A stretch of 64,000 nucleotides of DNA from Gammaproteobacteria bacterium (GCA_019748175.1 JAIEPX010000002.1:124001-188000), one strand, 5' to 3'. Positions 9,157-19,299 are shown, numbered from the stretch's first letter. The notes: generated by a model not told the origin, from the letters alone. Made by a program: numbers and translations.

Positions 9157-10365
9157 TTAGGGAGTGAGCTGGATAATCGTTTTTTGCATGATCTGGGCGA
9201 CTTCATCAATTTGATCGGAAGTTATGATTAGGGGGGGAGCGAGTCGAACCACGGTTTCATGGGTTTCTTTGCTGAGGAGCCCATTTTCCAAGAGCGCAAG
9301 ACAGACATCGCGTGCTGCATGATATTTTGGATCTATTTCAATCCCAATTAATAGTCCTTTTCCGCGAATATCTTTAATGATTGGAGAGTTGATTTGCTTT
9401 AAATGTTGCATTAATCGATCGCCCATTGCTGCCGAATTTTCTGAAAATTTTTCTTCTACAATAATATTCAGCGCGGTCAGACCAATATTCGCTGAGAGTT
9501 CGTTGCCACCAAAAGTACTGCCATGATCGCCCGGATTGAAAACGTCAAGAATATTTTTGTTGGCTAAAAATAATGAGACGGGCAACATTCCGCCACCCAG
9601 TGCTTTGCCTAAAAGTATTCCATCAGGTTGAACATTTTCATGCTGACAAGCTAGCAATTTACCTGTGCGCCCAAGTCCGGTTTGTATTTCATCGCAAATC
9701 ATGAGCACGTTGTTTTCACGACAAATTTTTGCGCATTCTGCGAGATAGCCTGCAGGCGGAACAATAATTCCTGCTTCGCCTTGAATAGGCTCAACGAGAA
9801 AAGCCGCAGTATTTTTGTTAATCGCTTTTTCAAGCGATTTTGGATCACCATAAGGAATTAATTTAAATCCCGGAGTGAGTGGGCCAAAGTGTTCGTAATA
9901 TTGTGGTTCTGAAGAGAAACTAATGATGGTGGTTGTTCGGCCGTGAAAATTATTGTTACAGACAATGATTTCAGCTTTATTGTCAGGAACACCTTTTACA
10001 GTATAAGCCCATTTTCGTACTGCTTTAATCGCAACTTCGACCGCTTCTGCGCCTGAATTAAGTGGGCATCCACCAAAATAGTTCGTAAGTTCGCAGGCTC
10101 GCTGCAAAAATTTTCCTAAAGTGGGTGAATAAAACGCGCGTGAAGTAAGTGTTAATTGTTCTACTTGCTGTTGAATTTTTTCAACCAATTTTGGATGGCA
10201 GTGGCCATGTGATAATGCGGAATAAGCACTCATACAATCGATATATTTTTTTCCCTCTTCATCCCAAACGTGAATACCTTTTCCTTTTGTAATAACAACA
10301 GGTAGTGGTTTATAATAATTCGCTCCGTAATGTTTTTCTTTGTTGATTGTTTCGTTTGTGCTCAT
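9157..10365 (-). CDS. rocD: Ornithine aminotransferase (ornithine-oxo-acid transaminase)
   Basis: Class-III PLP aminotransferase converting ornithine and 2-oxoglutarate to glutamate-5-semialdehyde and glutamate. The 402-residue product starts with the typical HYGANYYKPLPVVITKGKG segment. It carries MICDEIQTGLGRTGK with the PLP-ring Asp and LLGKALGGGMLPVSLFLAN with the Schiff-base Lys. The N-terminal YKPLPVV and NSGAEAVEVAIKA favour RocD over acetylornithine or GABA transaminases. An AAGGAG site precedes ATG 10365. It follows rocF by 29 nt, forming a two-gene route from arginine towards glutamate. Confidence 0.93.
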   Translation of the reverse strand: MSTNETINKEKHYGANYYKPLPVVITKGKGIHVWDEEGKKYIDCMSAYSALSHGHCHPKLVEKIQQQVEQLTLTSRAFYSPTLGKFLQRACELTNYFGGCPLNSGAEAVEVAIKAVRKWAYTVKGVPDNKAEIIVCNNNFHGRTTTIISFSSEPQYYEHFGPLTPGFKLIPYGDPKSLEKAINKNTAAFLVEPIQGEAGIIVPPAGYLAECAKICRENNVLMICDEIQTGLGRTGKLLACQHENVQPDGILLGKALGGGMLPVSLFLANKNILDVFNPGDHGSTFGGNELSANIGLTALNIIVEEKFSENSAAMGDRLMQHLKQINSPIIKDIRGKGLLIGIEIDPKYHAARDVCLALLENGLLSKETHETVVRLAPPLIITSDQIDEVAQIMQKTIIQLTP

Positions 10366-10394
10366 GATTTTCTGCTCCTTAATTAAATAAAATA

Positions 10395-11282
10395 CTATGT
10401 CTTCGAAAATAGTGTTTCAATAAGATCAAAAATAATTTCTTCTGTTTGATGATTCTTGTCGAGTGTAGGATTAAATTCTGCAATTTCTAGTCCTATTAAT
10501 GATGGATGATTATTACAAGATTTTAATGCATTAAAAAGTGGCTTTGATGATAATCCCTTTGGCTCAGGAGTTCCTACTCCCGGTGCTTCAATTGGATCGA
10601 GCGCATCAAGATCAAAACTAATCCCGTATCCTGCAGTTCCTGTTGAGGCAATTGTCAGTGCTTCGCTTAAAACAATCTCGATTCCGCGTTCATTTATTTC
10701 TTCCATGTAAAAAATGCGGACATTGAGATGCTCGAGTAATTTTTTTTCTTCAGCTTCATAAGAGCGCACGCCGATGAGGCAAAGATGTTCTGGTTTAATT
10801 TTAGGGGTTGATGTACGCACGGAAGTGAGTGAAGGATCGCCATACCCTAATAATGTAGCGAGCGGCATGCCGTGAATATTGTCTGAAGGTGTTGTTTCTG
10901 GTGTGTGACTATCCATGTGTGCGTCGAACCAAATTAATCCCAGATCTCCATGTTTTGCTACTCCTGAAGAAGCGCCGCTCCAAGTTCCTATAGCTGAGCT
11001 GTGGTCACCACCTAATGTGACAAAATATTTGCCTGCACGCGATAAATTTTCAGTAGTTGTTGCAAGTCGTACATTGATGTCGTGTAGAAAAGGAAGTGCC
11101 TCTATGCCGCGAGCGCGCCCTGTTGGATAAAAACATTCATAATCGCTGATTAAATTGTTGAGACGAGGCATAGACTCAGAGTTAATAATCTGTTCGGGAC
11201 CTTTCTTGGCGCCTGCTTGAGAAGTGCCAAGGTCACATGCATACCCGAGCAGGGTAATTTTTCCATTTTTTGATTGAGGCAT
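10395..11282 (-). CDS. rocF: Arginase
   Basis: Manganese hydrolase splitting arginine to ornithine and urea. The 295-residue product has the ureohydrolase metal motifs in order: TLGGDHSSAIGTW, WFDAHMDSHTPETTPSDN and SFDLDALDPIEAPG. The N-terminal GYACDLGTSQAGAKKGPE and the GTPEPKGLS tail favour arginase over agmatinase or formimidoglutamase. GGAG precedes ATG 11282. It is upstream of rocD in the same orientation, and tRNA-Glu lies just upstream on the same strand. No urease or arginine regulator is visible in the window. Confidence 0.93.
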   Translation of the reverse strand: MPQSKNGKITLLGYACDLGTSQAGAKKGPEQIINSESMPRLNNLISDYECFYPTGRARGIEALPFLHDINVRLATTTENLSRAGKYFVTLGGDHSSAIGTWSGASSGVAKHGDLGLIWFDAHMDSHTPETTPSDNIHGMPLATLLGYGDPSLTSVRTSTPKIKPEHLCLIGVRSYEAEEKKLLEHLNVRIFYMEEINERGIEIVLSEALTIASTGTAGYGISFDLDALDPIEAPGVGTPEPKGLSSKPLFNALKSCNNHPSLIGLEIAEFNPTLDKNHQTEEIIFDLIETLFSKT

Positions 11283-11303
11283 TTTGGGCTCCGTTTCACT
11301 TTG

Positions 11304-11375
11304 TGCTCCCTAGGGGAATCGAACCCCTGTTTACGCCGTGAGAGGGCGACGTCCTAACCGCTAGACGAAGGGAGC
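11304..11375 (-). tRNA. tRNA-Glu (anticodon CTC)
   Basis: Read on the minus strand, GCTCCCTTCGTCTAGCGGTT forms the acceptor and D arm, the anticodon loop is CTCTCAC giving anticodon CTC, and the T arm is AGGGGTTCGATTCCCCT. The seven-pair acceptor stem GCTCCCT/AGGGAGC closes with discriminator A. The 3' CCA is not encoded. One mismatch sits at the outer pair of the anticodon stem. The standard glutamate isoacceptor has TTC; this one reads GAG. Confidence 0.93.
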
Positions 11376-11496
11376 AAACGGCCATTATATGCAATTCAGG
11401 TTGTTGGGGATAGAGGGCCTGCCCCCTTACCGATTTACCCCTTCCCCTATCTGAGCAAAATGGGTATTATCCTAGTTTTTATGAACGTTGTAGCGA

Positions 11497-12960
11497 ATGA
11501 AGAAAGTTTGGCACACAATTAAAGCCCGTGTAAGTAAGCCTCGGCGGGCGGTATCATCCACGAATGTTTCGGCACATGCTGAGATTATTCCAAGTACATC
11601 TCACAATATTTCTCAGCATAATATCAGTTCCGCGTCTTTGAAAGTGTTGCATCGTCTAAACGATGCTGGCTTTTCCGCCTACCTCGTTGGTGGTGGTGTG
11701 CGTGATTTATTGTTAGCGCTAAAACCCAAAGATTTTGATGTTGCGACAAATGCATCGCCCGAACAAATTCGTCGTTTATTCAGTAACAGTCGAATTATTG
11801 GTCGTCGTTTTCGATTGGTGCATATTCGATATGGTCGAGAAATTGTCGAAGTTGCAACGTTTAGAGGAAAAGGTGGAAATGTTCCTGATGAGGAATTGGA
11901 AAATAATTTAGACAAAATTGAAGAGAATGAAGCTATTTTTTCAGAAGATTTTGAAAAAGAAAATTCTGTAGAACCCGAATCGAAGAAAAAACGATCCCGT
12001 ACCCCCGCGGGAATTTTAGAGCACGATAATGTTTATGGTACAATGGAAGAGGATGCTTTTAGGCGCGATTTTACAGTCAATGCTTTATTTTATGGAGTAG
12101 AAGATTCTTCAGTAATTGATTTTTGTCATGGCATGCAAGATTTAGAAAACAAAAAAATCCGCGTAATTGGAGATCCGGAGAAGCGTTATCGAGAAGATCC
12201 TGTGCGCATGTTGCGAGCAATTCGTTTTGCTGCAAAATTGGGTTTTACTATTGAACAGCAATCTGCAGTACCTATTCAAAAATTAGCAGATTTATTATCG
12301 CATGTTCCTCCTGCGAGAATGTATGATGAATTTATCAAATTAATTGTGAGCGGCTTTTCTGTCCAAACGTTTGCATTTTTGATGCAGTACGGATTGTTTA
12401 AATATATTTTCCCTCATACTTATCGTAGTATGAAGGGACCTGATGGTGAGTCAGTTTCAAAATTTATTGAAGTTGCATTGCAAGAAACGGACGCTAGGAT
12501 AGCTGCAGGAAAAACAATTAATCCAGCATTTATGTTAGCCGTTTTGTTATGGCATCCTTTGCAAGAACGCCGACATTTTTACGAGCAAGAGGGTCATAAT
12601 CTTTATGTGGCAAATCAATTAGCTCAAAACGATGTGATCAAAGAACAGGTATCTCGCATTGCTTCACCACGGCGTACTACAACAACATTACGCGATATTT
12701 GGATGTTGCAAAATCATCTAGCTCAAACGCGAAAAATGCGCATTTTAAGAGCTTTTCATCATCAGCATTTTCGAGCAGGATACGATTTTTTATTGTTGCG
12801 TGCTCGTGTAGGGGATTCAGTTCAATCATTAGTTGATTGGTGGACTCGTTTTCAGCAGGTTGATGAGGAATCGCAAGAAAATTTAATGAATGAGCTTCAG
12901 TCAATGCATGGTTCAAAAAAACGAGGTTCTCGTCGACGACGACCACCTACAAAAAGATAA
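11497..12960 (+). CDS. pcnB: Poly(A) polymerase I
   Basis: Adds 3' poly(A) tails to RNA and promotes degradation; also related to CCA-adding enzymes. The 487-residue product has the nucleotidyltransferase core AYLVGGGVRDLLLALKPKDFDV (residues about 60-81) with the DxD metal site, then RRFRLVHI, the DFTVNALFY segment, and the RNA-binding YREDPVRMLRAIRFAAKLGF. The C-terminal tail is strongly basic (KKRGSRRRRPPTKR), as in E. coli PcnB. An acidic insert around residues 130-170 is lineage-specific. It is followed at 72 nt by folK, a common gammaproteobacterial order. Confidence 0.95.
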   Translation: MKKVWHTIKARVSKPRRAVSSTNVSAHAEIIPSTSHNISQHNISSASLKVLHRLNDAGFSAYLVGGGVRDLLLALKPKDFDVATNASPEQIRRLFSNSRIIGRRFRLVHIRYGREIVEVATFRGKGGNVPDEELENNLDKIEENEAIFSEDFEKENSVEPESKKKRSRTPAGILEHDNVYGTMEEDAFRRDFTVNALFYGVEDSSVIDFCHGMQDLENKKIRVIGDPEKRYREDPVRMLRAIRFAAKLGFTIEQQSAVPIQKLADLLSHVPPARMYDEFIKLIVSGFSVQTFAFLMQYGLFKYIFPHTYRSMKGPDGESVSKFIEVALQETDARIAAGKTINPAFMLAVLLWHPLQERRHFYEQEGHNLYVANQLAQNDVIKEQVSRIASPRRTTTTLRDIWMLQNHLAQTRKMRILRAFHHQHFRAGYDFLLLRARVGDSVQSLVDWWTRFQQVDEESQENLMNELQSMHGSKKRGSRRRRPPTKR

Positions 12961-13032
12961 AATAACCATTTTTGTCCAGGTTGGGCTAAATATGGACGTT
13001 TCCATCCTGTGGTGAAAAGTTAAGAGGATTTT

Positions 13033-13518
13033 ATGTCTCAGGTAATTGCGTATATTGGATTGTCAAGTAATCTGTCAGATCCGGTTCAGCAGGTTCACCG
13101 GGCATTTGATGAGCTCGCTGAACTCCGTCAAACTCAGTTAATAACAAAATCCAAGTTGTATCTTAATCCACCCATGGGGCCGCAAGATCAGCCGGATTAT
13201 ATTAATGCGGTGGTTCAATTGTCGACAAAATTGCAGGCCGAAGAATTAATGGAAGAGCTGCAAGCTCTCGAACGGCTCCATCAACGTGAGCGCATCATTC
13301 ACTGGGGTCCGCGAACATTAGATCTGGATATGCTATTATATGGACATGAAGAAATTTCATCAGAGCGTCTAAAAGTGCCGCACCCTGGTTTAAAACAACG
13401 CATATTTGTAGTGCAGCCTTTGTTAGAAATCGCTCCAGAGCTGATATTGCCCGATGGCACCAAATTGGCCTCCTTGATGAAAGAGTTAGGTCCTGAAATG
13501 ACAGGAATAACAATTTAG
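13033..13518 (+). CDS. folK: 6-hydroxymethyl-7,8-dihydropterin pyrophosphokinase
   Basis: Transfers pyrophosphate from ATP to 6-hydroxymethyl-dihydropterin in folate synthesis. The 161-residue product (about 159 in E. coli) shows AYIGLSSNL at the N-terminus, NAVVQLSTKL, and the signature WGPRTLDLDMLLYG whose Asp residues bind magnesium, followed by VPHPGLKQRIFVVQPLLEI. An AGAGGA ribosome site precedes ATG 13033. It sits between pcnB and coaD, probably co-transcribed with them. Confidence 0.96.
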   Translation: MSQVIAYIGLSSNLSDPVQQVHRAFDELAELRQTQLITKSKLYLNPPMGPQDQPDYINAVVQLSTKLQAEELMEELQALERLHQRERIIHWGPRTLDLDMLLYGHEEISSERLKVPHPGLKQRIFVVQPLLEIAPELILPDGTKLASLMKELGPEMTGITI

Positions 13519-13562
13519 GCGGGGGGTGCCGCTGAATAGATAATGTTGAAAGACGAGGTGTC

Positions 13563-14308
<746 letters not shown>

Positions 14309-14370
14309 TCACCCTATTAATACTGCCTTTTAAGGGTCGATTGGCATCCCTCTGCACTTCTGACCTTGAA

Positions 14371-14548
14371 CCTAGATTCTGCAGTTGGAATCTACTACGA
14401 GGCCCTAATGCACTGAATCTAAAGACTTTTTGAAGCATTTTTTATTTCACCGTACAGTTGAGTGCGCCATCAATAAAAAACACCTCAAAAAGTGTTTATC
14501 TTCAGCACATTAGAACCTCTCGCTACGATCCCAACTGCAGAATCTAGG
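14371..14548. repeat. Long imperfect palindromic element (MITE- or REP-like)
   Basis: Two arms of about 76 bp, 14371-14446 and 14472-14548, are inverted copies of each other around a 25-nt centre. The outer ends are CCTAGATTCTGCAGTTGG on the left and CCAACTGCAGAATCTAGG on the right. The inner ends TGAAGCATTTTTTATT and AATAAAAAACACCTCA also pair. Outer arms match 1701-1749 and the short hairpin at 19298-19327. It fills the 333-base gap between the ferredoxin and desaturase genes; no ORF lies inside. Folded RNA would make a very long hairpin. No transposase is nearby, so mobility would depend on one elsewhere. Confidence 0.85.
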
Positions 14549-14641
14549 TTGAATTAGTAGCTAGTATAGTCCTCATGCTTTAGAGTATCTTTTTTATCGC
14601 TTACGCGGTACAATGGCTTGTTATCTAAACGGAGACGTACC

Positions 14642-15844
14642 ATGATACATAGCTTAGTTTCTCTATCATTTTGGGGTAATGTAATTGTTACACTTATCCT
14701 AACTCACATCACTGTATTAGGTGTGACCATCTATTTGCATCGCTGTCAGGCACACCGAGCTTTGGATTTACATCCCGCACTATCACACTTTTTTAGAATG
14801 TGGTTGTGGTTATCGACAAGTATGAGTACGCGCGCTTGGGTAGCAATCCACCGTAAACATCACACCTTCGTGGAAACAGAAGACGATCCACACAGTCCGG
14901 TAGTTATGGGGTTGCCAAGAGTATTTTTTGGTGGCGTCATTTTGTATCGTAATGAAAGTAAAGTGAAAGAGACTCAGGAACGATTTGGTCGCGGAACGCC
15001 CGAAGATTGGCTTGAAACAAAGCTTTATGCTCCTCGTCCACTGACAGGTGTAATTACACTATTAATTCTGGAGCTGATGATATTTGGTTGGCCTGCCTTG
15101 ATTATGTGGGTTGTTCAAATGCTTTGGATTCCATTCTGGGCAGCTGGAGTTATCAATGGTATTGGGCATTGGTGGGGCTACCGAAATTTTGGAAGTCCTG
15201 ATGCTTCGACAAATATTGTGCCGTGGGGAATAATTGCTGGTGGGGAAGAGCTACACAATAACCACCATGCATTTGGTACCTCAGCTAAACTCTCCGTTAA
15301 ATGGTATGAGTTTGATATTGGTTGGTTCTATATTCGGCTATTCGAAATCCTTGGATTAGCAAAAGTGCATCGGTCTATACCTAAAATCATCTCTGATCCT
15401 AAAAAGAATGTGGTTGATAGCGAGACATTGGGTGCTTTGTTAGGGAATCGTTTTCAAGTGCTCGATCAATACTGGCGTAGAGTTTTTCGACCGGTGATAC
15501 GTGAGCTAAAACAACGGGCTTCTAAACCTCAGCAAGGGCTTTTACGTGGCGCGCGTCGATTATTGAACAAAGACGAAGCGCAGAGAAATCCGGCAGAACA
15601 GGCTCAGTTACAAGAGATTTTGGCTCAAGGCTCAACGTTAAAAACAATTTATGATTTGCGTAACGAGCTTCAAGAAATTTGGCATCGTACAACAGCCAAC
15701 CAAGTGGAGATGTTGGAACGCTTGCAAAATTGGTGCCAAGAGGCTGAAGCTACTGGGATTCAGGCTTTGAAAGATTTCGTAGCGCTTCTGAAGACTTACA
15801 CGTTGCAACAGCAACGAGCTCGTGTGAAGTCAAACGGACAGTAA
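14642..15844 (+). CDS. Membrane fatty-acid desaturase (acyl-CoA delta-9 type)
   Basis: Integral-membrane diiron desaturase introducing a double bond into acyl chains, presumably delta-9. The 400-residue product has the three histidine boxes: HRCQAHR near residue 34, HRKHH near residue 71 and HNNHHAFG near residue 205, separated by hydrophobic segments. The C-terminal 100 residues form a helical charged extension (EILAQGSTLKTIYDLRNELQEIW) beyond the catalytic core. The frame is open from 14618 (TTG), but ATG 14642 is preferred with GGAGA spaced about 8 nt upstream. Preceded by the palindromic element and followed by rpmB. Confidence 0.92.
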   Translation: MIHSLVSLSFWGNVIVTLILTHITVLGVTIYLHRCQAHRALDLHPALSHFFRMWLWLSTSMSTRAWVAIHRKHHTFVETEDDPHSPVVMGLPRVFFGGVILYRNESKVKETQERFGRGTPEDWLETKLYAPRPLTGVITLLILELMIFGWPALIMWVVQMLWIPFWAAGVINGIGHWWGYRNFGSPDASTNIVPWGIIAGGEELHNNHHAFGTSAKLSVKWYEFDIGWFYIRLFEILGLAKVHRSIPKIISDPKKNVVDSETLGALLGNRFQVLDQYWRRVFRPVIRELKQRASKPQQGLLRGARRLLNKDEAQRNPAEQAQLQEILAQGSTLKTIYDLRNELQEIWHRTTANQVEMLERLQNWCQEAEATGIQALKDFVALLKTYTLQQQRARVKSNGQ

Positions 15845-15957
15845 CAAACGTACTGTCTTTGAGGTAGGATTGATATTAATTAGGAACGGCGAGAATAAGC
15901 TTGCTTGCTGGTTTGAACTCTGCTATAAATCGCTGTTCTTTGTGTTGGAGATAAGTC

Positions 15958-16185
15958 ATGGCAAAAGTATGTATAGTGACGGGCAAAAAACCCATGTCTG
16001 GGCATAATGTTTCGCACTCAAATCGAAAAACGAAAAGACGGTTTTTACCGAATTTGCAAACACGACGTTTTTGGGTTGATAGTTTGAAGAAGTGGATCAC
16101 ACTGCGTGTTTCTACTAAAGCGATACGTACTATCGACAAAAAAGGGATCGACGCAGTTCTCAAAGATATTGAGAGCCGTAAGTAA
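15958..16185 (+). CDS. rpmB: 50S ribosomal protein L28
   Basis: Basic ribosomal protein of 75 residues (78 in E. coli). Recognised by [20 protein letters not shown], then [14 protein letters not shown] and the C-terminal [20 protein letters not shown]. It starts MAKVC rather than the more common MSRVC. It is followed 19 nt later by rpmG, the standard pairing. Confidence 0.97.
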   Translation: MAKVCIVTGKKPMSGHNVSHSNRKTKRRFLPNLQTRRFWVDSLKKWITLRVSTKAIRTIDKKGIDAVLKDIESRK

Positions 16186-16204
16186 ATATTGAGAGGATTA
16201 AAGA

Positions 16205-16369
16205 ATGGCAGCTAATCGTGAAAAGATTAAATTAGTTTCTACTGCTGGGACTGGTCATTATTACACTACTACGAAAAACAAGCGCACCAAGCCTGAAAAA
16301 ATCGTATTGAAAAAATATGATCCTAAAGTTCGTAAGCATGTCGATTATAAAGAAGACAAGATTAAATAA
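16205..16369 (+). CDS. rpmG: 50S ribosomal protein L33
   Basis: Translated directly: 54 residues starting [20 protein letters not shown] and ending with VDYKEDKIK. The [19 protein letters not shown] core and basic [11 protein letters not shown] tail are diagnostic of L33. GAGAGGATTAAAG precedes the ATG. It is the last gene of the rpmB-rpmG operon and is followed by a terminator hairpin. Confidence 0.97.
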   Translation: MAANREKIKLVSTAGTGHYYTTTKNKRTKPEKIVLKKYDPKVRKHVDYKEDKIK

Positions 16370-16386
16370 TTTATTATTCATCTGAT

Positions 16387-16417
16387 AAAAGGGCGCGGTT
16401 TGACCGTTGCCCTTTTT
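16387..16417 (+). terminator. Intrinsic terminator of rpmB-rpmG
   Basis: Stem AAAAGGGCGCGG paired with CCGTTGCCCTTTT around a short TTTGA loop, followed by a T run, 18 nt after the rpmG stop. Confidence 0.85.
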
Positions 16418-16425
16418 TGCTTTTA

Positions 16426-16504
16426 AAGGGGGCAGATTTAAGCGTGATGTACTCTCAAACCAAACGGGTTGGAGAGTACATCAAGCTTAGACTCTGCCCT
16501 TTCT
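16426..16504. repeat. Long inverted repeat between rpmG and radC
   Basis: Left arm AAAGGGGGCAGA with GTGATGTACTCTCAAACC pairs with GGGTTGGAGAGTACATC and CTCTGCCCTTT on the right, around a loop of about 4 nt. Arms are about 35 bp with few mismatches. It ends 4 nt before the radC stop codon and could terminate radC from the other strand, or be an unrelated REP-type palindrome. It does not share sequence with the 14371 element. Confidence 0.7.
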
Positions 16505-16508
16505 TTAC

Positions 16509-17186
16509 TTAAGTGATCAGTCTTTCTTCTGCAAATGAAAATGCATTCGAATTCCCAATGATAATGTGATCTTTCACGACTAAATCCAGTGGTGAAAGCG
16601 CTTTGATAAATTCCTGAGTTAGATTTTTGTCCGCTTGGCTTGGGTATGGGTCACCGGAAGGGTGATTGTGTGCAAAAATCAGCCCAACGGTAGGGTGAGC
16701 AAGTGCTCGCTCGATGATGATACGAAGATGTATAGTGGCTGAATTAACCGTTCCATAAAATAATTCTTCATAAGCAATTAATCGATTGTGACTATCAAGG
16801 AATAAAACAGCGAAAGTTTCATTTTTGAGATGACGCATTTTTCTGATTAGAAATTGTTTGGTGGCGATCGTCGTTGAGAGTGTAGGGCCACGTTGCAGTG
16901 GTTCTTGAAGGTAGCGAAGAGTGAGTTCAAGCCCCGCGCGAAGCTGACAAAATTTTGCACTACCTAGTCCAGAGGTTTTGCGTAATGAGGCAAAGTCTGC
17001 GTTGAGTAAGTTGTTGAGTCCGCCGAATTGTTCGAGTAGTTCATGGGCGAGTGCAATGGATGAGGTGCCTCTGCGACCCGTGCGTAAAAAAATGGCAAGC
17101 AATTCAGCATCGGTTAGAGCTTCAGGGCCATAGGCGATTAATCGTTCTCGAGGACGTTCATTGAGAGGAATATCGGATATTTTCAT
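16509..17186 (-). CDS. radC: RadC/YeeS-type JAB (MPN) domain protein
   Basis: Product of 225 residues, the usual RadC length. The N-terminal part has helix-hairpin-helix-like MSxSDLP-type sequence (IPLNERPRERLIAYGPEALTDAELLAIFLRTG). The C-terminal half has the JAB1/MPN+ metal motif, with VGLIFAHNHPSGDPYPSQAD supplying His-x-His and Asp. The historic DNA-repair role is unproven; a metalloprotease-type activity is inferred from the fold. It is divergent from dut across a 246-base gap in which I see no gene; coaBC, often found at this position, is absent. Confidence 0.93.
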   Translation of the reverse strand: MKISDIPLNERPRERLIAYGPEALTDAELLAIFLRTGRRGTSSIALAHELLEQFGGLNNLLNADFASLRKTSGLGSAKFCQLRAGLELTLRYLQEPLQRGPTLSTTIATKQFLIRKMRHLKNETFAVLFLDSHNRLIAYEELFYGTVNSATIHLRIIIERALAHPTVGLIFAHNHPSGDPYPSQADKNLTQEFIKALSPLDLVVKDHIIIGNSNAFSFAEERLIT

Positions 17187-17432
17187 TTTTATTTCCTTAT
17201 GTTATTGGATCAGTTTTGAAAATGGCTCAAATCATGAAGCCTGATGTTCCTTTTTCTGGATATTAGGGTCAATACCGTATCGAGTGGGAAAGCAGAGGTT
17301 AGCCTTGATTTAAGAAAACTAAATCAGTACATTGTTAGTAGTGCTTGATTCTGTCTGGAAGATGTTATCTGGTGAATGTGAATACAGGGCATTATTGAGC
17401 AAAATATCTAGAATCATTAACTGGGGGATACT

Positions 17433-17891
17433 GTGCAAAAGACCATTCAATTGAAAATTCTCGACGATCGTATTGGTACTGAACAATTTCCACTACCAGA
17501 ATATGCTACGACAGGATCTGCTGGCTTAGATTTAAGAGCCTGTGTTGATGAGCCCTTAGAAATTGCACCCGGTGAAGTGAAATTAATCCCTACCGGTTTA
17601 GCAATCCACATTAATGATCCTGGGTATGCTGCGACTATATTGCCACGATCAGGATTGGGCCATAAACATGGTGTAGTGTTGGGCAATTTAGTGGGATTAA
17701 TTGATTCAGATTATCAAGGTCCTCTGATGCTTTCTTGCTGGAATCGTAGTGATAAATCCTACACAATTCAACCTGCAGAACGTATCGCACAATTGGTTGT
17801 TATGCCAGTGAGTCGAGTGACATTTGATATTGTCGATGAATTTAAAAATAGCGAAAGAGGAGAAGGTGGATTTGGATCTACAGGTAAATGA
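17433..17891 (+). CDS. dut: dUTP diphosphatase
   Basis: Trimeric dUTPase hydrolysing dUTP to dUMP and PPi. The 152-residue product matches the family length and shows all five motifs: [31 protein letters not shown] (motifs 2-3 in part), [19 protein letters not shown] and the C-terminal [11 protein letters not shown]. The start is GTG after GGGGGATA. Its 3' end overlaps the start of the following mutase gene. Confidence 0.97.
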   Translation: MQKTIQLKILDDRIGTEQFPLPEYATTGSAGLDLRACVDEPLEIAPGEVKLIPTGLAIHINDPGYAATILPRSGLGHKHGVVLGNLVGLIDSDYQGPLMLSCWNRSDKSYTIQPAERIAQLVVMPVSRVTFDIVDEFKNSERGEGGFGSTGK

Positions 17892-19299
17892 TAAGTTGCA
17901 GCAATATCAAATAATTAATGATATTCCAGAAACCATTTTTCGAGCATACGATATTCGAGGAATTGTTAATGAAAATCTTACGGCAGATATTGTTTATACA
18001 ATAGGATTAGCCATTGGTGCTGAAGCAAAATCGCGCGGTGAAAATTTTGTCGCTGTGGGTCGTGATGGTCGTCATTCTTCTCCAGAATTATCTCAAGCAT
18101 TACAAACAGGATTGACTCACGCTGGAGTCACTGCAGTAGATTTACTGCAAGTCCCAACGCCAGTTTTGTATTTTTTTCTGCATAATGATGAAAAAATTAC
18201 TTCTGGTGTGATGGTAACTGGTAGTCATAATCCTAGTCAGTATAATGGTTTGAAAATAGTATTGGGAAGAAAAACACTCTTTGGTGAAGCTATTAGTGCG
18301 CTACGACAGCGAATTATAGAAGGTGTTTCTGCTGAGAATAATAATATTCCGTCTTATTTTGTTTCAAATGCAGTGGAAAATTACCAAACATTTATTGTGG
18401 ATAAAATAAAATTAGATAGGTCACTCAATATCGTGATTGATGCTGGAAATGGTGTGACCGGTTCTGTGGCGCCTTCTTTGTTTCGTCGATTAGGTTGTAC
18501 TGTTCATGAATTATTTTGTGAAGTCGACGGTGATTTTCCCAACCACCACCCAGATCCTTCACGTCCTGAAAATTTGGATGCTTTAATCGAAAAAGTACAA
18601 GAAACAGGTGCTGATCTTGGATTAGCCTTTGATGGGGATGGCGATCGATTAGGTGTTGTGACTGCAAAAGGAAAAATAATCTGGCCTGATCGTCAGTTAA
18701 TGCTATTTTCTCAAGATATTTTGTCACGCAATCCAGGGGCATCAATTATTTATGATGTTAAATGTTCGCGCCATTTAGGCGATGTGATCGATGCTGCCGG
18801 TGGTAAACCGCTGATGTGGAAAACAGGGCACTCTTACATAAAAAGTAAAATGCTCGAAACAGGTGCTTTATTGGCCGGAGAAATGAGCGGTCATATATTT
18901 TTCAAGGAACGTTGGTTTGGTTTCGATGATGCCTTGTATGCTGCTGTTCGATTATTAGAAATTGTAAGCCATAATGAGCTTTCAGTTGATGAGATTTTTT
19001 CTGCATTGCCTGATAGTTTAGCGACACCTGAATTGCAATTAAAAATTGAGGATGAACGTAAATTTCTTTTTATGGATAAACTGGCGGAATCCGCTCATTT
19101 TCCGAATGCGAAAATATGCACGATTGATGGGGTCAGGGTAGATTTTGCTGATTCGTGGGGGTTGGTGCGCGCATCCAATACTACGCCTTCGATCGTGTTT
19201 CGGTTTGAGGCTGATAACGAAACCGCATTAGAAAGCGTAAAATCGAAATTCAGGCAATGGCTTCATTCATTAGATTCTAATTTGAAATTACCGTTTTAA
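17866..19299 (+). CDS. algC: Phosphomannomutase/phosphoglucomutase (AlgC/ManB type)
   Basis: Alpha-D-phosphohexomutase interconverting hexose 6- and 1-phosphates for envelope sugar synthesis. The four domain motifs are present: [17 protein letters not shown], the phospho-Ser loop [14 protein letters not shown], the metal loop [11 protein letters not shown] and the sugar-binding GEMSGHIFF, with a C-terminal phosphate-binding [15 protein letters not shown]. The frame is open from 17824 inside dut. I chose GTG 17866 because GAGGAG lies just before; TTG 17872 is equally possible. It overlaps dut by about 26 nt, so the two are co-transcribed. The stop TAA lies inside a hairpin repeat. Confidence 0.92.
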   Translation: MDLDLQVNDKLQQYQIINDIPETIFRAYDIRGIVNENLTADIVYTIGLAIGAEAKSRGENFVAVGRDGRHSSPELSQALQTGLTHAGVTAVDLLQVPTPVLYFFLHNDEKITSGVMVTGSHNPSQYNGLKIVLGRKTLFGEAISALRQRIIEGVSAENNNIPSYFVSNAVENYQTFIVDKIKLDRSLNIVIDAGNGVTGSVAPSLFRRLGCTVHELFCEVDGDFPNHHPDPSRPENLDALIEKVQETGADLGLAFDGDGDRLGVVTAKGKIIWPDRQLMLFSQDILSRNPGASIIYDVKCSRHLGDVIDAAGGKPLMWKTGHSYIKSKMLETGALLAGEMSGHIFFKERWFGFDDALYAAVRLLEIVSHNELSVDEIFSALPDSLATPELQLKIEDERKFLFMDKLAESAHFPNAKICTIDGVRVDFADSWGLVRASNTTPSIVFRFEADNETALESVKSKFRQWLHSLDSNLKLPF

